From contig NZ_LT632547.1 in the NCBI RefSeq assembly GCF_900119695.1, positions 1,240,001 to 1,304,000 of the forward strand: a DNA stretch of 64,000 nt, given 5' to 3'. Positions 8,560-17,615 of the stretch are shown here, one piece after another; position 1 is the stretch's first letter, and each line of letters starts with the position of its first letter. This DNA comes from Actinomyces urinae (GTDB lineage Bacteria > Actinomycetota > Actinomycetes > Actinomycetales > Actinomycetaceae). The translations under genes were made by a program, and so were the position numbers. A model generated the notes under the pieces. It was given only the letters and a program-made list of their open reading frames with translations, made no database searches and was not told the origin of the DNA.

Positions 8560-9912
8560 ATGAGGCCTGCAAAGTTTATTGCACCTGCTGCAGTTGCGGC
8601 TGTGGCACTGATGCTTGGAGCATGTGCTCCCGGACCTTCTAACGAATCGAGCCCCAGTGATGGCGGCGCGTCAAGCGAAGTCATCACCGATATTTCGAGC
8701 TTGCCGGAGCAGACTCTGACGGTTTGGGACCAGGAGGTTCGCGGAGGCCAGGACGAGCAGATGAAGCGCCTGAACGAGGCGTTTATGAAGAAGTATCCAA
8801 ACATCACCATTGACCGGGTTTCGCAGTCGTTTGATGACCTACAAACCACGCTTCGCCTCGCGCTTTCGGGTGATGACGCTCCCGATGTTGTGGAGGCGAA
8901 TAATGCGCGGTCAATGATGGGTCAGTTCGTTTCGGCAGGGCAGATCATTCCGCTGGATCCATGGGCGGAAGCTTACAAGTGGCGGGATCGCTACTCTGAC
9001 AGCATTCTTTCTTACTCTTCGTATTCGGATGACGCTACGAAGTTTGGTGAAGGATCGCTTTATGGCTTGCCGCAGGTAGGCGAGGTTGTGGGCGTTTTCT
9101 ATGCGCCTTCACGACTCGAAGAGCTGGGGCTGCAGGTACCGAAGACGTGGGATGAGTTCAGCGACCAGTTGAAGACCATTAAGGACGCAGGTAAGACGCC
9201 GCTTATGCTCGGTAACGTAGATAAGTGGCCGGCGTTCCACCTGTTTGGCGCGGTTCAGGCCGCTCACGTTCCGGCGGATCAGGTGCGCCCACTTGGTTTC
9301 GGTAACGCGGGTGCTACGTGGAAGTCGGAAGAGAACGTTGCGGCAGCGAAGCAGTTGCAGGACTGGGCAACGTCCGGTTACTTCAACGAGGGCTTCAACG
9401 GTGTTGACTATGACTCGGTATGGCAGAGCTTTGCCAAGGGTGATGGTATCTACCTGATCGCCGGTTCTTGGCTTGCTCCGGATCTGATGGAGGCTATGGG
9501 TGACGACGTTGCATTCATGGCCCCACCTATGGCATCGGATAAGCCGGCAACAACTGGTGGCACGGGCTTGCCGTTTGCGATTACGTCCTCGGCAAAGGAT
9601 CCGAACGTGGCCGCGGCATACATTGATTTCATCACCTCTGATGAGGCCATGCAGGTGCTTGCCGACACGGGCAACGTGCCGGTTAATGATGCTACGAAGT
9701 ATGCGGGCGGAACCAAGGGTGTTGTGGCAGACGTTTTGAACGTGTTCACAACCGTTTCTGAGGATGGCGAGATTCTGCCGTACCTGGACTACGCAACTCC
9801 GACGTTTGATCAGACGCTTGGTGATGCGTTGCAGCAGTTGATGGCGGGATCGATGACTCCGGAGGCATTCTTGGATGCCCTAGAGGCGGACTACTCCGGT
9901 TTTGCGAAGTAG
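8560..9912 (+). CDS. ABC transporter sugar-binding lipoprotein (family 1)
   Basis: A 450-residue extracellular solute-binding protein. The signal peptide ends in a lipobox LGAC (cysteine about residue 23), followed by a Ser/Gly-rich linker, so it is anchored to the outer face of the membrane. The body is a family 1 (MalE-like) fold: LTVWDQEVRGGQDEQMKRL, and later GIYLIAGSWLAPDLMEAMG and TSSAKDPNVAAAYIDFITS. A strong GGGAGG lies just upstream of the ATG at 8560. It lies 18 bases after the kinase and just before the permeases. The sugar is unknown. Confidence 0.9.
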   Translation: MRPAKFIAPAAVAAVALMLGACAPGPSNESSPSDGGASSEVITDISSLPEQTLTVWDQEVRGGQDEQMKRLNEAFMKKYPNITIDRVSQSFDDLQTTLRLALSGDDAPDVVEANNARSMMGQFVSAGQIIPLDPWAEAYKWRDRYSDSILSYSSYSDDATKFGEGSLYGLPQVGEVVGVFYAPSRLEELGLQVPKTWDEFSDQLKTIKDAGKTPLMLGNVDKWPAFHLFGAVQAAHVPADQVRPLGFGNAGATWKSEENVAAAKQLQDWATSGYFNEGFNGVDYDSVWQSFAKGDGIYLIAGSWLAPDLMEAMGDDVAFMAPPMASDKPATTGGTGLPFAITSSAKDPNVAAAYIDFITSDEAMQVLADTGNVPVNDATKYAGGTKGVVADVLNVFTTVSEDGEILPYLDYATPTFDQTLGDALQQLMAGSMTPEAFLDALEADYSGFAK

Positions 9913-9916
9913 GCAC

Positions 9917-10861
9917 ATGTCAACGGTTTCTAACGGTCCGCGCGCAGACTCAAAGAGTGGCGCTGCGCGCGGATCGGCCGTGAAATTTAGCCAGACTAAG
10001 CGGGGCAGCAATACGCTGGCCGCGCTGGCTTTGATGGCCGTGCCTTTCGCCGTGTATGCGGCGTTCATGCTCTATCCGTTGATCCGCGTATTCCAGTTGT
10101 CTTTGTATAAGTGGGATGGGCTGGGTTATTCAACGTTTGTAGGCTTTTATAACTACATTGAGACGTTTTCGAATCCGCGGTTGTTGGCAGCGTTTTCGCA
10201 CGCGCTGATTTTGATCATTTTTTACGCGGTTATTCCCCTGTGCGTGGGTCTGGTTTTGGCGTCGCTATTGACAAGGTCACAGATTCACGGCCTGGGATTT
10301 TTCCGCACGGTGGTGTTTTTGCCGCAGGTGATCGCAATGGTGGTGTTAGCGATTGCGTGGCGGGGAATTTACGCCCCGGACGGGCCAATTAACGGGTTTT
10401 TGCGTGCGATTGGTTTGGGATCGTTGACGAGGGCGTGGCTGGGTGATTTCACGTTTGCTCTGCCTGCGGTGGGCTTGATTGGTTCGTGGGTGAGCCTGGG
10501 CTTGGTAACGGTGCTGTTGATGTCTGGGATGGCTGCGATTCCGCGTGATTTGTATGAGGCGGCCATGCTTGACGGCGCAGGCAGGGTGCGCCAGTTCTTC
10601 GCAATAACTGTGCCGTCGGTTCGCGCGGAGATAGTTGTGTCTTTGACCTTGACGATTGTGGCGGCTTTGAAGACGTTTGATCTCGTGTATGTGACCACGT
10701 CGGGCGGTCCGGGAAGTGCCACAACCGTGCCGTCTTACGAGGTTTACTATCAGGCGTTTCGAATTGGCGAGGTAGGAACAGCCTCGTCGCTCGCAGTGGT
10801 GCTGACGCTGGTGATCTTCTTGATTAACTTGGCCCTCAACCTGGTGGGGGAGCGTGAATAA
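9917..10861 (+). CDS. ABC sugar permease, MalF/UgpA-like
   Basis: A 314-residue inner-membrane permease with six predicted helices. The EAA loop that docks the ATPase reads YEAAMLDGAGRVRQFFAITVPSV. The second helix region follows PLIRVFQLSLYKWDG, typical of MalF-type subunits. The start at 9917 follows the binding-protein stop by four bases; the ribosome site is weak. The stop TAA overlaps the next ATG by one base. No ATPase is encoded nearby, so a shared MsmK/UgpC-type ATPase elsewhere is likely. Confidence 0.9.
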   Translation: MSTVSNGPRADSKSGAARGSAVKFSQTKRGSNTLAALALMAVPFAVYAAFMLYPLIRVFQLSLYKWDGLGYSTFVGFYNYIETFSNPRLLAAFSHALILIIFYAVIPLCVGLVLASLLTRSQIHGLGFFRTVVFLPQVIAMVVLAIAWRGIYAPDGPINGFLRAIGLGSLTRAWLGDFTFALPAVGLIGSWVSLGLVTVLLMSGMAAIPRDLYEAAMLDGAGRVRQFFAITVPSVRAEIVVSLTLTIVAALKTFDLVYVTTSGGPGSATTVPSYEVYYQAFRIGEVGTASSLAVVLTLVIFLINLALNLVGERE

Positions 10862-11670
10862 TGAGGCCCTCGCGTACGGAACAACTGATTAATTACGTGG
10901 TGCTCACGCTGTTTGCAGCGGGAGCGTTGATGCCAGTTTTGCGGATTCTGGTGCTGTCATTGCAGCCGGAGTCTTTTGGCGGGCAGGGCTCATTCCATTT
11001 TGAGAACTACGCGGCGGCATGGGAGCAGGGGCGTTTTTCGGTTTATATGCGTAACTCGATAATGGTGGCGCTGCTGGTGGTGACGGTGGCGCTGGTGTTG
11101 TCAATAGCTTCCGGTTATGTTTTGGGCGTGTTGCGCCCACGCGGGGAGAAGATCCTGTTCTTCACTTTCTTGCTGGGAATCATGGTGCCGTCTGAAGCAA
11201 TCGTGTTGCCCTTGTTTTTTGATTTGAGGTCGCTGGGGCTGACGGACACAATTTGGGCTATTGCACTTCCCCAGATTGCGCAGTCGCTGGCTTTTGGAAC
11301 GTTTTGGATGCGCGCGTTCTTCAGAAGTGTGGATAGGTCTTTGATTGAGGCTGCGCAAATAGATGGGGCCGGAAATTTGCGGCTTTTGAGGTCGGTTTTG
11401 GTACCGCTCGCCGTGCCAACAGTGGTTACGCAGGTGGTGCTGACGTTCATGTGGACATGGAATGACTTCCTCATTCCGCTGGTCATGTCGCCTTCGGGCA
11501 AGATGCGCACGGCACCGTTGGGGTTGGCGTTCTTCCAGGGCCAGTACACGCAGGGTTCTAGCCTGCTAGCTGCGGGGGCTGTGCTGGTAGCTTTGCCGAT
11601 GGTGATTTTGTACTTTGCGCTCCAACGCCATTTCATGGCTGGAATGACAGATGGGGCAGTGAAGGGCTAG
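10861..11670 (+). CDS. ABC sugar permease, MalG/UgpE-like
   Basis: A 269-residue partner permease with about six helices and the EAA motif IEAAQIDGAGNLRLLRSVLVPLA. The C-terminal part FMWTWNDFLIPLVM is typical of MalG-type subunits. It is translationally coupled to the preceding permease through a TAATG overlap and is the last gene of this sugar operon. Confidence 0.9.
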   Translation: MRPSRTEQLINYVVLTLFAAGALMPVLRILVLSLQPESFGGQGSFHFENYAAAWEQGRFSVYMRNSIMVALLVVTVALVLSIASGYVLGVLRPRGEKILFFTFLLGIMVPSEAIVLPLFFDLRSLGLTDTIWAIALPQIAQSLAFGTFWMRAFFRSVDRSLIEAAQIDGAGNLRLLRSVLVPLAVPTVVTQVVLTFMWTWNDFLIPLVMSPSGKMRTAPLGLAFFQGQYTQGSSLLAAGAVLVALPMVILYFALQRHFMAGMTDGAVKG

Positions 11671-11764
11671 ATTCAGAGTCTTTTGCAAGCCGCAGGTAAT
11701 AATTGCGTTCACCAGGTGGCTTTTGCTGGGCATGGGTAAGCTTTCAGGTATTGGAGGATTAGTT

Positions 11765-12814
11765 ATGCGTGTTCCACTTTCTATTTTGGATTTGTCACCG
11801 GTTTCCGCTGGTTTGGGCAGACGCCGAGCGCTGGATGATTCGCTTGAGTTGGCGCGCCTTGCGGAGAGCGCGGGATACAAGCGGTATTGGATGGCGGAGC
11901 ACCACGGTTCTCGTTTGTTCATGTCGTCGGCTACCTCGTTGTTGTTGGCACGGGCAGCGGAGCACACCTCCACGATCCGTTTGGGGGCTGGCGGCGTGAT
12001 GCTGCCAAACCATTCGCCGCTGATGGTTGCAGAGTATTACGGTACGCTCGCAACGATTTACGGCGACCGGTTTGATTTGGGCCTTGGACGCGCGCCGGGC
12101 ACGGATCCGGTGACGGCTTCAGCGCTGCGGCGTGGAAGTGGCCAGTTGAATGATTTCAGTGTTGATGTGGCCCAGCTGGTGCAGTATTTCCAGCCGAGCC
12201 CGGTTGACGATTTCGGTCTTGCTGGAGCTGAGGCCGCGGCTTTCGGACTGTCTCCTAATCCCGCTTCGATCCGCAATAGGATCTTGGCGATTCCAGGGGA
12301 GGGAACCGAGGTTCCGTTGTGGATGCTCGGATCTTCGCTCGGTGGCGCCCAGGTGGCTGCGGCACTGGGCTTGCCCTACAGTTTTGCGTCGCATTTTGCA
12401 CCCCAATACTTGCGTAACGCGGTAGCGACGTACCGCGCGAACTTTAACGCGGAGGCTCCCACGGCGCAGGTGGATCGCCCGGTGTTCATGGCGGGCGTGA
12501 ATGTGTTGGTGGCGCCAACTCGGGAGGAGGCGAACTACCTGTTCACCTCTTACACGGATTGGAAGGATGGGCTTAGCAAGGGCAAGAACGAGCCGTTGTC
12601 GAAGCCTAATGCGGCCTTGCAGTATGACGTTGCAGCGCAAGGTTTGAACACGACGGCCGTGGTGGGCTCTCCTGACGATGTGGTGGAGTACCTGGATAGT
12701 TTTGTAGAGCAGTTCCGTGTGGATGAGCTGATTATCGTCTCTTACGCGTGGGATCCTGAGCTTCGCCGTCGGTCTTTCCAGCTTCTTGCCGACGCGTGGC
12801 TGGAGCGTGAGTGA
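11765..12814 (+). CDS. LLM-class flavin-dependent oxidoreductase (MsnO8-like)
   Basis: A 349-residue luciferase-like monooxygenase fold. The motifs VPLSILDLSPVSAG, RYWMAEHHGS, IRLGAGGVMLPNHSPL and FDLGLGRAPGTDP are diagnostic of the subgroup that binds FMN or F420 and oxidises small organic substrates. The ATG at 11765 has GGAGG nine bases upstream; the upstream ATG at 11723 is not supported. Its stop overlaps the start of the next gene. The substrate is unknown. Confidence 0.88.
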   Translation: MRVPLSILDLSPVSAGLGRRRALDDSLELARLAESAGYKRYWMAEHHGSRLFMSSATSLLLARAAEHTSTIRLGAGGVMLPNHSPLMVAEYYGTLATIYGDRFDLGLGRAPGTDPVTASALRRGSGQLNDFSVDVAQLVQYFQPSPVDDFGLAGAEAAAFGLSPNPASIRNRILAIPGEGTEVPLWMLGSSLGGAQVAAALGLPYSFASHFAPQYLRNAVATYRANFNAEAPTAQVDRPVFMAGVNVLVAPTREEANYLFTSYTDWKDGLSKGKNEPLSKPNAALQYDVAAQGLNTTAVVGSPDDVVEYLDSFVEQFRVDELIIVSYAWDPELRRRSFQLLADAWLERE

Positions 12815-13976
12815 ATTAGGTGCGCCCACCCCGCAGCGCGGCAGGCTAGTGCGCGTGCGGCGCGAACATTCGGACGTGGCGCTATCTGCGGTGGGGGCGG
12901 TTTCGGCGATGGCCGTTGGGTCTGCCCTCGGCGTGCCGTGGGAGCTTGCCACGCCGCCCACGGACGCGCAGCGTTTAGATTTGCGAGGACGCAGCGGCCT
13001 GTTTGATGAGGGCGAGTGGGGCGCGGACGTTCAGCTGGCTGTTTTGGGGCTGGAGGTAGCGGCTCAGAGCGCGCTAGGTTCGCAGGCGGCACTCGATCAG
13101 TTGGCTGTGCGAGTGATGGCTTGGTATCGCTCGCATCCGGCGCAGGTGGCTCCGGGATTGCAGTCGGTTTTACAGTGGGCGGATCAGCCCTCGCTTGCGC
13201 CAGCGCATTTGCGGGAGCGGATTGAGCGAGCGCAGGGCGAGCCGTTGGGGGCCGCCCGTTTGGTGGCTGCGGCGAGTGCCCGCTGGGAGAGTTTGCGTCC
13301 GCGTGCACGCGTGGCTGGCAATGAGGTGTTTGCACTCATGGTGCCGGTGGCACTGTCTGCGGCGTTGGATTCTCGCGAGTGCACGCGGGTGAGTTTAGAG
13401 GTTGTGCGCATGGTGACGCCGGATCCGCGTACCGCTTTGCTGGCAGCCTCGTACGCGCAGTTACTGCGTGGGGCGCTCGCGGGTTTTGCGCCGGGAAAGC
13501 CGTGGCAGGAATGCCTGGACTGGCATGCGGCAGTTGAAAATGTTTCGGATGGAATCGGAAGCCTGGGGTCAGAATGTCCCATTTTTGGCGTTGAAGGCGT
13601 GGCGGACGAGGACGAAGCGTTCTTGCTGTCGATGCGGCGAGGTGATGATGCGGGCGTAGCGTCTGGGCTGGGTGCTGGTTTGGATGCGGTGTCGGTGATG
13701 GATCGCGTGTTGGCGGCTGTTCGGGTGGCCGAGTGGGAGCAGCGCGGCAATGCGCAGTTGAACCCGGTTTGGGTGGGGGTCAGTTCTGCGGTGCGCGCGG
13801 GCGGGGACACGGACACGGTGGCTTGCCTGGCGGGTGCGTTGTTGGGCGCGGCCGCAGGGGTTGGTGCGGTGCCTGCGGATCTGGCCAGCCAGGTGTGGGG
13901 TTGGCCGGGCTTGCGCCAGGATGGTTTACGCGATTTGGCAACGGCGGCGGTATATGCGGGCCTAATGCAAAAATAG
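12807..13976 (+). CDS. ADP-ribosylglycohydrolase-family protein with altered N-terminal metal motif
   Basis: A 389-residue protein of the DraG/ARH fold, whose members remove ADP-ribose from modified residues using two Mg2+ ions. The C-terminal metal loop AGGDTDTVACLAGALLGA is intact. At the N-terminus the usual GD-x-LG motif reads AVGSALGVPWEL, and the usual T-D-D-T motif reads EWGADVQLAVLGLE, so two metal ligands appear lost. The product may be weakly active or a binding protein. The start is uncertain: GTG at 12807 overlaps the previous stop, but its GGAG lies too close, and GTG codons near 12850 are alternatives. It is co-directional with the LLM gene. Confidence 0.75.
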   Translation: MSELGAPTPQRGRLVRVRREHSDVALSAVGAVSAMAVGSALGVPWELATPPTDAQRLDLRGRSGLFDEGEWGADVQLAVLGLEVAAQSALGSQAALDQLAVRVMAWYRSHPAQVAPGLQSVLQWADQPSLAPAHLRERIERAQGEPLGAARLVAAASARWESLRPRARVAGNEVFALMVPVALSAALDSRECTRVSLEVVRMVTPDPRTALLAASYAQLLRGALAGFAPGKPWQECLDWHAAVENVSDGIGSLGSECPIFGVEGVADEDEAFLLSMRRGDDAGVASGLGAGLDAVSVMDRVLAAVRVAEWEQRGNAQLNPVWVGVSSAVRAGGDTDTVACLAGALLGAAAGVGAVPADLASQVWGWPGLRQDGLRDLATAAVYAGLMQK

Positions 13977-14011
13977 TGAGGTTGTTTAGGAAATGTACAT
14001 GGTGTAGAAAA

Positions 14012-14071
14012 GGTCGCGGTCCAATGCTGAAGCATTGGACCGCGACCCGGTAGTTTCTCTAGTAGAAACTA
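14012..14071. terminator. Double hairpin between convergent genes
   Basis: A perfect 17-bp inverted repeat (14012-14028 and 14031-14047, separated by GA) is followed by a second hairpin TAGTTTCT/AGAAACTA (14051-14058 and 14064-14071). They sit between the convergent ADP-ribosylglycohydrolase and permease genes, with no long T tract. A bidirectional terminator is the simplest reading. Confidence 0.6.
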
Positions 14072-16006
14072 TGCCTTCCTTGACGCGATGTACTTCTTCC
14101 ATCCGCCGTGCTTAGAGATATCTGGATGTTTTATTGCCATCTCTTCGCTGTAAAGAATTCCTGGAACTACGCGACCATCAGCCAACGTTACAGGCCCGCG
14201 ATATAGGCCTGCTGGCTCGCCTTCAATCACGCGAAGTAGGATTTCAGGTGACAGTTCATATAGCTCACCGTCAACTGCTACACCATCAGAAGCAACTTTG
14301 TACATGCCTGGGTGGATATCGTCAATTGTGTGTAGACGATAATTTGGTGCTGTTGCGATCTCTTCTTTAAACTCGGCACCGGCAAGGTTGTCGTGCAGTT
14401 CAAGGCCACGCATAAGTGTTCCATTAACGAAGAGTAATTCGTCTGGAAGCGTATCATCGTGAAGATTTCTCTGCCACCAAGCAAACCCGGCGAGAATGGC
14501 CGCGAGAACGATATAACCAATCGTTACGCCAGGTGACGCATTCACGCCTACCTCGTAAGCATTAATCAAACCGAAGAAGCTAAGTGCCGCTGAGATCAAT
14601 GCAACTATGGATGCCGAATACAGTTTCTTGTCGATTACAAAGCAGGTAATTGCACCTAGCAGAATTCCAACCAGCACCGCACCTTGTCCAAGTAGTTTCA
14701 TGCCATCGTAAATCACACCCGCGTCGACCAACGAAGCGATTCCCACGCTATCCGCTGTTGTGCCAGCGGCGGCAAGGGCATTCTCAACCTGTCCGGTCGC
14801 CCATTCTGCAAGGGACGGAATCATTGCAAGCACGATTGCAGGTGAGTAGCGGCTGGGTGATACATCGAATGCCTGGGAGCCGATGATCAGACCGATGTAG
14901 AGCAGAACCGGTACCAGTGCTTGCATCGGGAAGATTGCAAGGAATGTTGCAATTAGTCCGGTGGCGCAAACGATAGCGACAATGATGCCGGTTACAAGCG
15001 AGTATCCAATTCGGCCACCAACCTGTTTCCAGCCGGGGTGCCCGACGTATACAGCGGGCGGGAATGGCGAACCGAGGAAGGAACCGATGATGGCTCCAAG
15101 TCCATCCGCGGTCAGGACTTGCCTTACGGAGAATTTATCTCCTGCTGCTGCGGCGCTTTCCACGTTGGTCATGCCTTCCGTGAAGTTGTAAATACCGAGG
15201 GGAATAGCTGAGGCCAAAAGCGGTGCAATATCACCAAGTCCGACTATGACGTCATTAGACGGGATAGGAAGATAGAAGCCCACGTTAGCGAATGATTCCG
15301 CAACCGCAGACGGTACTAGAATTCCACTCCAACCTGCCAGAACGGCTATCCATGCCACAACCGTCGCGACAATCACTGCTACCAAACCAACAGGTGCATC
15401 GAAAGGCATACGCCTTCCAGCAAGCCAGCCAATGAGGATGAACGCGAATGCAATGAAGGCAATCCAGGGGGCTTGCCACATTTGACCAGCAGGCCGCATT
15501 GCGATGAACGTGATTGAGATACCAGCCAGGGCGCCAAGGAGTGCGGCGCGTGGAATAGCTTTTCGTATCCAAGGACCTATCATGGCACCGATTAGCACAA
15601 TGCACCCGATGATAAATGCCCAAGCTAGCCCAGCCCGCCAAGCTTTAATCGCGTCACCGGACTGCAGGTATACGGGTAGCATGACAACGAATACAACTAT
15701 GAACGTGTGCGGCACGGATGGGCCATAGGGAAGAGCTGTAACATCGTTCCTGCCTTCCTTCTTGGCAAGACTCCATGCAAGCCATGCATACCAGATGTTT
15801 CCTAATGGCAGTGCGATTGCTAAAGCTGGCAAGACACGACCATAGACTATTGTCTCCGGCATCTTGACAACAGCCAAACAGAGGCCAGTTAGAACGATGA
15901 CGTTGAGGAGTACGTTAGTTCCCAGGCCAAATAGGCCATTCCAGTCCCCTTTAACCCAGAGCTTAGGTTTTGTAGTAGTTGCGGTCTGAATTGACATGGT
16001 GATCAC
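14069..16006 (-). CDS. NCS2-like permease fused to an allophanate-hydrolase-C-like domain
   Basis: A 645-residue membrane protein. Residues 1-515 hold about 12-13 hydrophobic helices of xanthine/uracil-permease (NCS2, AzgA-like) type, for example TALPYGPSVPHTFIVVFVV and the polar YNFTEGMTNVESAAAAGD loop. Residues 524-645 are a soluble domain: VNGTLMRGLELHDNLAGAEF, APNYRLHTIDD, GELYELSPEIL, LADGRVVPGILYSE and GGWKKYI match the C-terminal domain of allophanate hydrolase (AtzF/DUR1,2). The fusion links transport to urea-amide chemistry. It ends the minus-strand oxamate cluster. GTG at 16006 overlaps the previous stop; ATG at 15997 is an alternative start. The substrate, perhaps a ureide, is inferred. 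Confidence 0.8.
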   Translation of the reverse strand: MITMSIQTATTTKPKLWVKGDWNGLFGLGTNVLLNVIVLTGLCLAVVKMPETIVYGRVLPALAIALPLGNIWYAWLAWSLAKKEGRNDVTALPYGPSVPHTFIVVFVVMLPVYLQSGDAIKAWRAGLAWAFIIGCIVLIGAMIGPWIRKAIPRAALLGALAGISITFIAMRPAGQMWQAPWIAFIAFAFILIGWLAGRRMPFDAPVGLVAVIVATVVAWIAVLAGWSGILVPSAVAESFANVGFYLPIPSNDVIVGLGDIAPLLASAIPLGIYNFTEGMTNVESAAAAGDKFSVRQVLTADGLGAIIGSFLGSPFPPAVYVGHPGWKQVGGRIGYSLVTGIIVAIVCATGLIATFLAIFPMQALVPVLLYIGLIIGSQAFDVSPSRYSPAIVLAMIPSLAEWATGQVENALAAAGTTADSVGIASLVDAGVIYDGMKLLGQGAVLVGILLGAITCFVIDKKLYSASIVALISAALSFFGLINAYEVGVNASPGVTIGYIVLAAILAGFAWWQRNLHDDTLPDELLFVNGTLMRGLELHDNLAGAEFKEEIATAPNYRLHTIDDIHPGMYKVASDGVAVDGELYELSPEILLRVIEGEPAGLYRGPVTLADGRVVPGILYSEEMAIKHPDISKHGGWKKYIASRKA

Positions 16007-16674
16007 TTGGCCTTATCGATTGATTCAATAAGAGTGGTGGAGTCACAAACCCAACCAATGATTGCACCCTGAGCAGAGAACTGTTCAAGCGCTGATTTCT
16101 TAAATTCTGGGAAGTAAGAGCTGGTGCAATCCGACAAGATAATGCACTCGTATCCGCGATCGTTTGCTGCACGAGCTGTCGACTGAACACAAACTTCGGT
16201 GGTAACGCCTGTGATGATGAGTGTCTTTATACCCTGGGCTCGGAGCATTACGTCAAGATCTGTTCCGTAGAAAGAATCTTTGCCGGGCTTATCGAGAATG
16301 ACTTCCCCATCAGCGGGATAGAGTTCGGGGATAATATCGTGGCCTTTTTCTCCACGAACGAGGATACGCCCCATAGGTCCTTGGTCGCCGATGCGAAGTG
16401 ATGGGTTTCCGCGGTCGCGTTTGGCGGGGAACAGATCCTTAAGGTCGGGCCTATGTCCTTCTCTGGTATGAATGATCAATAGTCCCATTTCTCGGGCTCT
16501 ATCCAGCACCCGCTTCGTTGGCTCAATAGTTTCCCGTAACGGTGAGACATTGTTGCCGAGTGTTTCGCCGAAACCACCTGGCTCCATAAAATCGCGCTGG
16601 AAATCAATGCAAATAAGTGCAGTTGAAGCCGGATCCCATTCAACGCTGAATGGGTTGGCTTTTGTGATAATCAT
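16003..16674 (-). CDS. Isochorismatase-fold cysteine hydrolase
   Basis: A 223-residue amidohydrolase of the isochorismatase superfamily, which includes biuret, ureidoacrylate and N-carbamoylsarcosine hydrolases. The catalytic triad is visible: Asp in ICIDFQRDFMEPGG, Lys in VILDKPGKDSFYGTDL and Cys in GVTTEVCVQSTARAAN. The ATG at 16674 has GGAGGA upstream and overlaps the carbamate kinase stop as ATGA. The neighbours suggest it cleaves an amide or ureido bond of the imported compound, or of oxamate released upstream; the exact substrate is not known. Confidence 0.88.
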   Translation of the reverse strand: MIITKANPFSVEWDPASTALICIDFQRDFMEPGGFGETLGNNVSPLRETIEPTKRVLDRAREMGLLIIHTREGHRPDLKDLFPAKRDRGNPSLRIGDQGPMGRILVRGEKGHDIIPELYPADGEVILDKPGKDSFYGTDLDVMLRAQGIKTLIITGVTTEVCVQSTARAANDRGYECIILSDCTSSYFPEFKKSALEQFSAQGAIIGWVCDSTTLIESIDKAK

Positions 16675-17615
16675 AGGTTCTCCTCCGTGATGTGTGTGCC
16701 ACCGTTGCCTCTCATAGCTTCGGCAGCCGTGTTTATGTTGGTTATGATGACTTGTTTGCCTCCACCTTCTAGGAAGGAAAGAGCGGCCTCTATTTTTGGA
16801 CCCATGGACCCAGCAGGAAACTGGCCGTCGTCTAGCCATTTACGCATTTGGGTACGGCTGGTCTCCAGGATGTTGCTTTCGTGTTCCGTGCCCCAGTTGA
16901 GAACGACGTTGGGAACGCCGGTAAGAAGTATTAGGGTGTTTATTTCAGCCTGGGCTGCCATTAGTGCAGAAGTGTAATCCTTGTCGATAACGGCATCGAT
17001 CGGAACCAAACGTCCACGATTTTCTACAAGCGGTATCCCGCCTCCGCCGCCTGCGATCACGATTTGGTCATTGCGCATCAGGGTTGCTACTGCTCTGGAC
17101 TCTAGAATGGTTTTAGGTTTAGGACTTGGCGCAACCCTACGAACCATTCCGCCGCGTAGTTCCACCGTGTCCCAACTGGTTGGAGCTTCCTGTTTAGCTA
17201 ATGCCATTCCTATTGGTTTATTCGGATTGTTGAACGCTGGATCTTCGGCATCAACGACGCAGTGTGTAACGACTGCTACCACTGGATAATCAAGCCCTCT
17301 TTCACGGAAAGTATTGGAAATAGCATTGGCTAGAATGTGCCCGATTCCGCCTTGAGAATCAGCCACTGCCAGCCACAGCGGTAAACTTGGGATTTGGATT
17401 GACTTCGAATCTCTAGCCGACCGCTCAGCGCGTTGCATAATGAAACCAACTTGGGGCCCATTTCCGTGGGTAACGGTAACGCCGTGTCCATCTTCTACAA
17501 GATCAGCTATCAATCCACCTATGGCTTCTGCACGACGATTCTGGGCTTCTAAGGTGGGAGGTTCGTTCTCTTTAACTAACGCGTTTCCTCCCACAGCTAC
17601 AAGTACCGATTTCAT
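16671..17615 (-). CDS. allK: Carbamate kinase
   Basis: A 314-residue amino-acid kinase-fold enzyme that makes ATP from carbamoyl phosphate and ADP, releasing carbamate (then NH3 and CO2). The motifs VAVGGNAL, VTHGNGPQVG, PSPKPKTILE, VIAGGGGGIPLV and VIDKDYTSALMAAQ are diagnostic. It overlaps the DUF1116 gene by four bases at its start. In Escherichia coli the corresponding partner of fdrA-ylbE-ylbF is allK (ybcF), which supports the symbol; an ArcC name would be equally valid from sequence alone. Confidence 0.95.
   Translation of the reverse strand: MKSVLVAVGGNALVKENEPPTLEAQNRRAEAIGGLIADLVEDGHGVTVTHGNGPQVGFIMQRAERSARDSKSIQIPSLPLWLAVADSQGGIGHILANAISNTFRERGLDYPVVAVVTHCVVDAEDPAFNNPNKPIGMALAKQEAPTSWDTVELRGGMVRRVAPSPKPKTILESRAVATLMRNDQIVIAGGGGGIPLVENRGRLVPIDAVIDKDYTSALMAAQAEINTLILLTGVPNVVLNWGTEHESNILETSRTQMRKWLDDGQFPAGSMGPKIEAALSFLEGGGKQVIITNINTAAEAMRGNGGTHITEENL

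Noticed and set aside
13184-14035. 283-codon minus-strand frame opposite the ADP-ribosylglycohydrolase gene
   Set aside because: It is Ala/Pro/Thr/Arg-rich shadow coding with no motifs, and it runs through the terminator hairpins.
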